64,000 bases of DNA from Mesorhizobium loti. Its GTDB lineage: Bacteria; Pseudomonadota; Alphaproteobacteria; Rhizobiales; Rhizobiaceae. Within the stretch, counting starts at the first letter, position 1; each line of letters begins with the position of its first letter. The position numbers and the translations under genes are program-made. The stretch is from contig NZ_PJRO01000006.1 in NCBI RefSeq assembly GCF_002858745.1, positions 310,001-374,000 of the forward strand, given 5' to 3'. The notes beneath the pieces are model-generated. The model made no database searches. It was given only the letters and a program-made list of their open reading frames with translations, and was not told the DNA's origin. Positions 57,832-64,000 of this stretch are shown piece after piece.

Positions 57832-58800
57832 ATGACGGCGAAACTGCGTGTCGGATTTATACTCGGCCGCTCTTTCACCCTGTCGGCATTCGCGCTTTTC
57901 ATCGACACGCTGCGGCTGGCGAGTGATGAACTTGACCGATCGGGACGCGTCAGCGCGGACTGGCATGTGCTGGCAAGTTCCAGGAACCCCGTCAAATCAA
58001 GCTGCGGCGTGCAGGTCGTTCCGACGTCCGGCTTTGTCGACCCGGCCAATTTCAGCCACATCGTGGTGGTCGGCGGCCTTCTCAACGTCGAAGAACCCGT
58101 CGACGCCGAAACAGTGCGCTATCTGCGACGCGCCGCGGTGGCAAATGTGCCGTTGATCGGCCTGTGCACCGGTACATTCATACTAGCTGAAGCAGGGCTC
58201 ATGAAAAAGCATGAGTGCTGCATCAGCTGGCTGCACGCACGCGACTTCCATGATCGCTTCCCCGACCACGTCGTTCGCTCGGACAGGATCTTCCATCTCG
58301 ACGAGAGCCGTGGTTCCTGCGCCGGCGGCAGCAGTGCGGCCGACATGGCAGCGCTGATCGTGCGCAGCCACATCAGCGAGGATGCCGAACGGAACGCGCT
58401 GGAAGTCCTGCAGATCGATCACGCCCGCTCACCCTTTCACCTCCAGGCGAGGAGAACGTTCGCCGACGCAACAGAGGATGTTCGCATCAAGGCAACGCTC
58501 CTGGCCATGGAGCAGCACATCAACGACCGCGTTCCCATTACGCAACTGGCACGGCAGGTGGGTGTGAGCCGGCGCCAGCTCGAGCGACTCTTCAAGGAAA
58601 AGGCGGGCATGTCGCCCGCGAACGCCTACAAACGCGTGCGGCTGATCCATGCGAAGGCACTGGTTGCCAACACCGACGCCTCGATGCTGGAGATCGCCCT
58701 GGAAGCGGGCTTTGAAAGCGCCTCGCACTTTGCCAGGACATTCAAGAAATTCCATGGCCAGAGCCCGTCGGAGCTGCGGACGGGAACTGTCCATATCTGA
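57832..58800 (+). CDS. AraC-family regulator with GATase1-like domain (GbdR-like)
   Basis: A 322-aa transcriptional activator. The N-terminal DJ-1/PfpI-like domain (about 1-195, with GLCTGTFILAEAGLM) is followed by a double AraC helix-turn-helix (about 215-322: [24 protein letters not shown] and MLEIALEAGFESASHFARTFKKFHG). This architecture is that of GbdR and CdhR, which switch on betaine and carnitine catabolism. AGGAGATG precedes ATG 57832. Its place after gbcAB and fdhA supports a role in sensing a betaine-like compound. Confidence 0.83.
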   Translation: MTAKLRVGFILGRSFTLSAFALFIDTLRLASDELDRSGRVSADWHVLASSRNPVKSSCGVQVVPTSGFVDPANFSHIVVVGGLLNVEEPVDAETVRYLRRAAVANVPLIGLCTGTFILAEAGLMKKHECCISWLHARDFHDRFPDHVVRSDRIFHLDESRGSCAGGSSAADMAALIVRSHISEDAERNALEVLQIDHARSPFHLQARRTFADATEDVRIKATLLAMEQHINDRVPITQLARQVGVSRRQLERLFKEKAGMSPANAYKRVRLIHAKALVANTDASMLEIALEAGFESASHFARTFKKFHGQSPSELRTGTVHI

Positions 58801-58850
58801 GTGGTGATAGACTGGCTGGCAATTTTCGAGGCCAGGGGTGAGGTGGGTTT

Positions 58851-58885
58851 GCCGGAGCCGCGCGAAACCAGGCGGCGGCTCCGGC
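58851..58885. terminator. Stem-loop between convergent gbdR-like gene and metE
   Basis: An 11-bp perfect stem (GCCGGAGCCGC / GCGGCTCCGGC, 13-base loop) lies between the stops at 58800 and 58891. ATTTT follows on the plus strand. It may terminate in both directions. Confidence 0.6.
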
Positions 58886-58890
58886 GATTT

Positions 58891-61224
58891 TCAGGCGGCT
58901 TCAGCCCTCCGGCGCAGCTGATGTGCCGCCGCCACCATGTTGACCAGAGCCGGACGCACCTCTTCCCATCGGCGTGTCTTCAACCCGCAATCAGGGTTGA
59001 CCCAAAGCTGGCGCTCGCCGATCCGTTCGCTTGCCAGCAGCAGGAGCTCCGCCATTTCGCCCACCTCCGGAACGCGTGGCGAATGGATGTCATAGACACC
59101 AGGCCCGATCTCGTTGGGATATTTGAAGCTCTTGAAAGCGTCCAGCAGTTCCATGCGGGACCGCGACGTCTCGATGGAGATGACGTCGGCGTCCATCGCT
59201 GCAATCGCGTCGATGATCTGGTTGAATTCCGAATAGCACATATGGGTGTGGATCTGCGTCTCGTTGGCAACTCCGCTTGAGCAGATGCGGAAGCTCTCGA
59301 CAGCCCAATCGAGATAGGCCTTCCAGTCCGGCTTGCGCAGCGGCAGGCCTTCCCTGAGAGCCGCTTCATCGATCTGGATCATCGCGGCGCCAGCTGCCTC
59401 CAGATCGGCGACCTCGTCGCGGATTGCCAATGCAATCTGACGGCTTACGGTCTCGCGAGGAAGATCATCTCGGACGAAGGACCAGTTGAGGATGGTGACG
59501 GGTCCGGTCAGCATGCCCTTGACAGGTTTCGCGGTCAGCGCCTGCGCCAGCTGCCACCGCCTTACCGTCATCGGATTCGGGCGGGACACATCGCCGAAAA
59601 TGATCGGCGGACGGACATAACGCGAGCCATAGCTCTGCACCCAGGCGTGCTGGGTAAATGCAAAGCCCGACAGTTGTTCACCGAAATACTGAACCATATC
59701 GTTACGCTCGAACTCGCCATGGACCAGCACGTCGAGACCGATCTGTTCCTGCCATCGAATGGCGCTTTCAGTCTCCTTCTTCAGGAAAGCCTCGTAGTCG
59801 ATATGGCTGAGCTCGCCTTTGGCATGAGCCGACCTTGCTTTGCGCACTTCCGCGGTCTGCGGGAAAGAGCCGATGGTCGTGGTCGGGAAGGCCGGCAGCC
59901 TAAGTTTGCTGTCCTGCTGGTGACGGCGCTCGGCAAAGTCGCTCTGGCGCCGCTTCATAGTTTCGCCAACGCCGGCGAGACGCCCTTCGACGAGAGGATC
60001 GTGGACCTTCAGTGACACGGCGCGGGCGGTGGCGGTTTCGGCGGAAACCTTGAGCTGCGCGGCGACTGCGCCTCGTCCCTTCGAAAGGGCTTCCGATATC
60101 ACGGCCAGTTCATCGATCTTCTGCAGGGCGAAAGCCAGCCAGGGCTTGATGTCGGGATCGAGCGCCGTCTCGATTTCGAGGTCGACCGGCACATGCAGCA
60201 ACGAAGAGGAGGGCGCGATTTCGAGCGATGGCCAACGCGTCGCGACAGGCTCGACGCGATCGAGGATCGAGGTCAGTTTTGCCCGCCAGACATTGCGCCC
60301 GTCGATGAGGCCAAGCGACAGGACAAGATCCTTGCGCGCTCTGGAAATTACCTTCTCGAGCTGCTGCGGTGCGCGTACGAGATCGACGTGCAGGCCCGCC
60401 ACCGGCAAGGAGAGCGCGGTATCGAGATTGTCGCCAAGCGCCCCGAAATAGGTGGCGAGCATCAGCTTCAATTCCGGTGCCGCTGCGGCCAGTCTGCCAT
60501 AGGCAAACTCGAAGGCATGGCGTTCATTGGGGATGAGATCAAGCACCAGTGCCGGCTCATCGAGCTGGACCCAGTCGGCACCGGCCGCCGCGAGCTTGCG
60601 CAAAAGCTCCTCATAGACGGGAAGCAGCCTGGGCAGCAGGGAAATCGGGTTGAAACCTTCCTGATGAGACTTGGCCAACTTCAGAAAGGTGACCGGGCCG
60701 AGGATAACGGGTCGTGTGTGGATGCCCAGTTCCCTGGCTTCCAGGAAATGCTCGATAGGCTTGGTCGAGACGAGTGAAAAGACCTGGTCGTCAGCCAATT
60801 CGGGAACGATGTAGTGATAATTGGTGTCGAACCACTTGGTCATTTCCAGTGCCGTGACGCCGTGGCCATGACCTGGATGGCTGCACACTGACGCCACTTC
60901 GCCCTGGCTGCCGCGTGCCATGGCGAAATAGCTGTTCAGGGGCAATTCACCGCCGTGCCAATGATATGCCGCGGGGATTGCGCCGACCATGACCGCCGTA
61001 TCGAGCACATGGTCATAGAGAGAAAAGTCGTTGGAAGGGATCTTCGTGACACCGCGCCTTGCCTGCTCAGCCCAATTGGCCGCACGCAGCGCTTTTGCCT
61101 TCTCCAGAAGATCGGTGGCCGACGACTTGCCGGACCAGTAGGACTCCAGCGCGAATTTCAGTTCGCGCCGGGGGCCGATCCGTGGCACGCCGAGGGTGGC
61201 TACAGGAATTGTCGATTGAGACAT
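58891..61224 (-). CDS. metE: B12-independent methionine synthase MetE
   Basis: A 777-aa zinc enzyme that methylates homocysteine directly from methyl-tetrahydrofolate polyglutamate. The N-terminal barrel starts GVPRIGPRRELKFALESYW. The C-terminal catalytic barrel has FPTTTIGSFPQTAEVR, the zinc ligands His and Cys in IHTHMCYSEF, and Cys in WVNPDCGLKTR. Length is normal. A cobalamin riboswitch lies just upstream on the same strand, so it is made when B12 is short and MetH cannot work. Confidence 0.97.
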   Translation of the reverse strand: MSQSTIPVATLGVPRIGPRRELKFALESYWSGKSSATDLLEKAKALRAANWAEQARRGVTKIPSNDFSLYDHVLDTAVMVGAIPAAYHWHGGELPLNSYFAMARGSQGEVASVCSHPGHGHGVTALEMTKWFDTNYHYIVPELADDQVFSLVSTKPIEHFLEARELGIHTRPVILGPVTFLKLAKSHQEGFNPISLLPRLLPVYEELLRKLAAAGADWVQLDEPALVLDLIPNERHAFEFAYGRLAAAAPELKLMLATYFGALGDNLDTALSLPVAGLHVDLVRAPQQLEKVISRARKDLVLSLGLIDGRNVWRAKLTSILDRVEPVATRWPSLEIAPSSSLLHVPVDLEIETALDPDIKPWLAFALQKIDELAVISEALSKGRGAVAAQLKVSAETATARAVSLKVHDPLVEGRLAGVGETMKRRQSDFAERRHQQDSKLRLPAFPTTTIGSFPQTAEVRKARSAHAKGELSHIDYEAFLKKETESAIRWQEQIGLDVLVHGEFERNDMVQYFGEQLSGFAFTQHAWVQSYGSRYVRPPIIFGDVSRPNPMTVRRWQLAQALTAKPVKGMLTGPVTILNWSFVRDDLPRETVSRQIALAIRDEVADLEAAGAAMIQIDEAALREGLPLRKPDWKAYLDWAVESFRICSSGVANETQIHTHMCYSEFNQIIDAIAAMDADVISIETSRSRMELLDAFKSFKYPNEIGPGVYDIHSPRVPEVGEMAELLLLASERIGERQLWVNPDCGLKTRRWEEVRPALVNMVAAAHQLRRRAEAA

Positions 61225-61334
61225 GACTTACCCCGATTAAGTTGGGGCTGGGTAGCAGACGCATGGCAGTGGAAACCGCACGGAGCGGTTGTTGCTGCGA
61301 CGCACCGGGACACCCCGCCCGTTGACGATATTTC

Positions 61335-61520
61335 GCCATGGCAGGTCTCCTGGCTCGCGGGTCGTCGCTTTCGTCCGTCTTCCCAAGGCATTTGCCTCAG
61401 TGACATCAATGGACGCCAGCTCGCCACTTACAGTTGCGGGGGCAGCTCCGGCATTGCATTTGCGCGCACCGGCTTCCCTCTTAGCTCCGGCACATCGCAA
61501 AGCGAGACCGAAGAACCATG
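61335..61520 (-). ncRNA. Cobalamin riboswitch upstream of metE
   Basis: On the minus strand the core GGGAAGCCGGTG, then GCTGCCCCCGCAACTGTAAG and the B12 box GCCAGGAGACCTGCC (plus-strand 61340-61354) occur in order. The element ends about 110 bases before the metE start. A B12-repressed metE is a well-known use of this RNA. Confidence 0.94.
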
Positions 61521-61865
61521 ACAGCACCAATTTTCAGCAGAAGGCGTCGAAAGTCAATATCGCATAAAGAAATGCTTATATCTTTACGTCTTTTGCGTAA
61601 TTTCGCGTGGAGAGGGTTTCGATTGCCAGCCGCTTCTGCCATCGACAGGACATGGATTCGGGTTCGTGCTGCGAGATTGAGCGAAGAGGCGCTGGCAGGA
61701 TCTCGCGTTGTCTGCATGCGGCTGCAAGAGCGCTGGTGCAGTTTGGTCAAATGGCGTTTGCCCGCGACGAAGGCTTACCGCTCCTCTGAAGGATGCGTGA
61801 CGGCGTTTCAAAGATGGCGAGGTTCTTCCGGACGGAGGTCATATGCTGAGAATGCAGATGTTGTT
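61521..61865. other. 345-bp gap; possible SahR-like half sites, otherwise nothing seen
   Basis: ATAAAGA (61564-61570) and TCTTTAC (61581-61587) lie 10 bases apart just upstream of the metE riboswitch. They resemble a degenerate form of the palindrome before metH and could help drive metE. The long frame reading rightward from 61518 has no recognisable protein features. Confidence 0.3.
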
Positions 61866-62599
61866 CTAGGCAAGATGCCGAGGCTCGCGATCAGCGCTGA
61901 GGCGAAACAATGCCCGGCCGATCCCTTCCATTCTGTCGCTGTCGACTGTCTGTGCATTGCTAGGCAGCAGCGTCACGATCTTGTCCAGGCCAAGGTCTGC
62001 CAGCTGAAACGGCGTGCCGTGCCCATATTCGAGGTGGCCGCGGCCGATAATCCCGATCACGAGAGGTGGAGCACTTTTTTGGCGTGTGCACGCGATGTTG
62101 CAGGCGAAGGCCCTGTCCCAAGTTTGCTGGGCTCTCACGAAGCGGTCGAACTCAGGCGCCTCTGGTGAAATGATCTTGCGACACGCGTGACAAGTTCCCG
62201 GTAGCAATTGAGCGCCAGCATGGGGACCGCGAATTCGCGACAGAAATGGAAGATCGGCAGGTAGAGTTCTGCGGCAAATCCCCAGACCTTGCCCCATTCG
62301 GTCGAGGTCAGAAAAGTTTCCTGATCCAGTTTGCCGCGAACCCATTCGTCGAGCACAGGTTGCAGGCGGCGCGGGAACATCTCGAAGCCTATGGCAATGT
62401 CGTTGCGCAGGGCGCGCATAGCGGCACAAACATGCAACTGCCAGCGATGAATGTCGTAGCGGTCGTGGGTTTCGCCGAGCAGAAGGACATTGGCCTGGGC
62501 TACCTCGCGCATGAGATCCGGATGTTCGATCAAATCGCCGGTATTGGGGTCGAGCCATGTCGCCGGAGGGTGGTTCCAACTGGTGACCATCGATGTCAC
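61866..62599 (-). pseudogene. ChaN-type haem-binding protein, frameshifted
   Basis: Two frames together make one ChaN/PF04187-like protein. The first, from a GTG at 62599, has NVLLLGETHDRYDIHRWQ, IGFEMFPRRLQPVLDEW and ALNCYRELVTRVAR. The second continues as KIISPEAPEFDRF, AQQTWDRAFA, VIGIIGRGHLEYGHGTPFQL and KIVTLLP. They join at about 62176-62181, consistent with loss of one base. ChaN-like proteins bind haem and are iron-regulated. The GTG overlaps the stop of the haem-gene fragment next to it (GTGA), so they were once an operon. Confidence 0.75.
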
Positions 62600-62787
62600 C
62601 CGAAGCTCGCGCGTGCGCCAGACACCGCGAGCCCGATCTCATTTCCGTCCTCGGTGATGGCCAAAAAACGGACCTGCTCGCCATCGTCCTCGCGACGCCA
62701 GTTGGCAACAGCACCACCCTTAAGGTGCAGGTGAAAATCGGGTTGGATGACATTCACATAGCCCATCGCGGGCTTGATTGGAGGCAT
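62596..62787 (-). pseudogene. 3' fragment of a haem-utilisation gene (HmuS/HutX-like)
   Basis: About 60 residues remain: MGYVNVIQPDFHLHLKGGAV then RFLAITEDGNEIGLAVSG. This resembles the last strands of HmuS/ChuS- or HutX-type haem-handling proteins (a NLHL segment and a closing Asp-Gly turn). The 5' part is absent: upstream of about 62790 the sequence belongs to an ABC exporter on the other strand. The exact family is uncertain, but position beside a ChaN gene supports a haem role. Confidence 0.45.
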
Positions 62788-62804
62788 ATTGCCCTCCCTC
62801 CAGG

Positions 62805-63944
62805 GAGCGACATCCGAAACCATCAACAATCTGCGCGCCATCAAGTCCAATGCAGCCGAGCGTTTCTTCATTCGCCGATGGTTGGCGAAATCCAATGAGG
62901 CCATCGGTGCCCGCTGGCGTATCCTCGATCTTTCCTATTCCTATACGTTCAGCCTCGGCCTGTTGACCGAAATCCTGACCTTGCTGGTCGTGCTTGTCGG
63001 CTGCTTGCGTATCCTGAACGGTGACCTGACCATCGGCGGGCTGCTGGCGCTGCAATTGCTCATCTCCAGGGCTGTAAATGCCAATGTTGACGAGCAGCGG
63101 AATCCTGGTGCAATTCCATTCGGTGAACGCGACTGTCGAGGCGATTGCTGCGTTTCTCAAACATGAGCCCGAACGTGCCAACCGCGTGCCCGCCTACCGG
63201 CCCAAGCATTTTGGACCCGTATCGATAAAGGGATTGACCCTGACCTATACGGGCGCCCGGAAACCTGCGCTCAAAAACGTATCGATCGACCTGCCTGTCG
63301 TGGGGGTGGTGGCCATCGTCGGGCGTAACGGCTCGGGAAAATCCAGCCTGGTGCGAACGCTGACGGGGCTCGAACGCAACTATGACGGGGTGATCGAGAT
63401 TGGTGGCGTGGACGTTCGCGCCTGCGCACCGCGATGGCTTCGTCAGAAAATCGGCATCGTCGACCAGGAAACCTCGCTGTTTTCAGGGACCGTTCTGGAA
63501 AACATTCAGGCTGCCGCCCAGCGAAACCTGACCAGTAATGAAATAGACGCGGCGTTGCGGTTTTCTTCGGCGCAGGCGTTTGTCCGCGGCCTGCCCAATG
63601 GGCTCGACACCGAGTTGCTTCCTGCAGCTCAGAACTTCTCGGGAGGACAGCGTCAACGGCTGGCGATTTCGCGTGCCGTCTCCCGGTCTCCGGAAATCGT
63701 CATCTTCGATGAACCGACCTCTGCACTCGACGCGGAGCAGGCGCTGGCGTTGGAGCGCAGGATCCTGGCCATGGGCAAGGAACGGCTGGTTGTGCTGGTG
63801 ACACACCATCTGTTTTCGGCGCGGTCGGCCGATCTGATTGTGGCGCTTGACGAGGGAGAGATCGCGGGCAGGGGAAGCCATGATCATCTTGTCGAGACCT
63901 GCGAGCCTTACAAGTCGCTCTGGCGCGATTATGTGCGGGAATGA
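62805..63944 (+). pseudogene. ABC exporter (type I secretion-like), 5'-truncated and frameshifted
   Basis: The first part encodes the end of an exporter membrane domain (ETINNLRAIKSNAAERF, then two hydrophobic segments and GGLLALQLLISRAV). Near 63080 the frame shifts; the other frame continues with PMLTSSGILVQFHSVNATVE and a full ATPase domain: Walker A GRNGSGKSSL, signature FSGGQRQRLAIS, Walker B VIFDEPTSALD. The N-terminal peptidase or membrane half is missing. The ATPase half alone has an open frame but no good start. A gene at 63941 overlaps its stop by 4 bases. Confidence 0.75.
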
Positions 63945-64000
63945 CAGCGACAGCGGTGCGCGAAATAGGGCCGAGATTGCTGACTACCAGCGACATATGG
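63941..64000 (+). CDS. Start of a gene after the ABC exporter, probably an HlyD-family adaptor (partial)
   Basis: Twenty codons run to the window edge (MTATAVREIGPRLLTTSDIW). The ATG overlaps the ABC stop (ATGA). In type I secretion operons the next gene is usually an HlyD-type membrane-fusion protein whose N-terminus is short and cytoplasmic before one membrane helix. The function is inferred from position only. Confidence 0.4.
   Translation, partial: MTATAVREIGPRLLTTSDIW

Noticed and set aside
61518..62168. 216-aa plus-strand frame
   Set aside because: No recognisable motif or convincing ribosome site; its right half overlaps the ChaN pseudogene.

Overview
The window looks like chromosomal DNA of an alphaproteobacterium in the Rhizobiales, most likely Mesorhizobium or a close relative in the Phyllobacteriaceae. 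This rests on the order ntrYX - D-amino-acid aminotransferase - hfq - hflX - mazG, a sitABCD-mur manganese cluster, a high G+C composition, and many ABC importers with GntR regulators. The genus is an inference from gene content.

Layout. Positions 1-6700 are core genes: nitrogen two-component regulation, the RNA chaperone Hfq, HflX, MazG and an aromatic aminotransferase. Positions 6955-11714 are accessory: a tiny membrane protein, a luciferase-like monooxygenase, an FAD/NAD(P) protein, and a PepSY membrane protein with a small DUF2946-like partner. Positions 11895-28778 are a catabolic island in three transcription units. Each unit is preceded by the same palindromic operator (TGCGATC..GATCGCA type). 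The island encodes a peptide/opine-type ABC importer, a PotD-like binding protein, two NylB-like serine hydrolases, an HSL-type hydrolase, a MOSC-flavin reductase-2Fe-2S fusion, a class III aminotransferase, a dehydrogenase, a BKACE enzyme, a siderophore-interacting-type ferric reductase and a GntR regulator. Positions 29137-38511 hold a second import-and-hydrolysis set: an alpha/beta hydrolase, a binding protein, two C45-family N-terminal-nucleophile hydrolases, importer membrane and ATPase genes, and a GntR protein with two winged-helix domains. I suggest, as inference, that the island degrades amide-linked N-hydroxylated compounds such as hydroxamate siderophores.

Positions 38640-61520 are organised around vitamin B12. 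Three cobalamin riboswitches are visible. They precede nrdAB, a Rieske demethylase/reductase pair (gbcAB-like), and metE. The B12-dependent metH lies between them. The nrd operon also carries a degenerate CobF-like protein and a small unknown protein, and that small protein has a paralogue in the gbc operon. NrdB has Phe154 at the radical-tyrosine position and Glu116 for the usual Asp. This is the class Ic (Mn/Fe) signature, and the Mn importer sitABCD with its regulator mur lies immediately downstream. The gbc operon continues with a second Rieske oxygenase and a formaldehyde dehydrogenase gene interrupted by one in-frame TGA, then a GbdR-like regulator.

Positions 61866-63944 are decayed: a frameshifted ChaN-like haem gene, a fragment of a haem-utilisation gene, and a truncated, frameshifted ABC exporter joined to it head to head. 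The window ends at the start of another gene, probably an HlyD-type adaptor. I saw no rRNA, tRNA, CRISPR array or intact insertion sequence.
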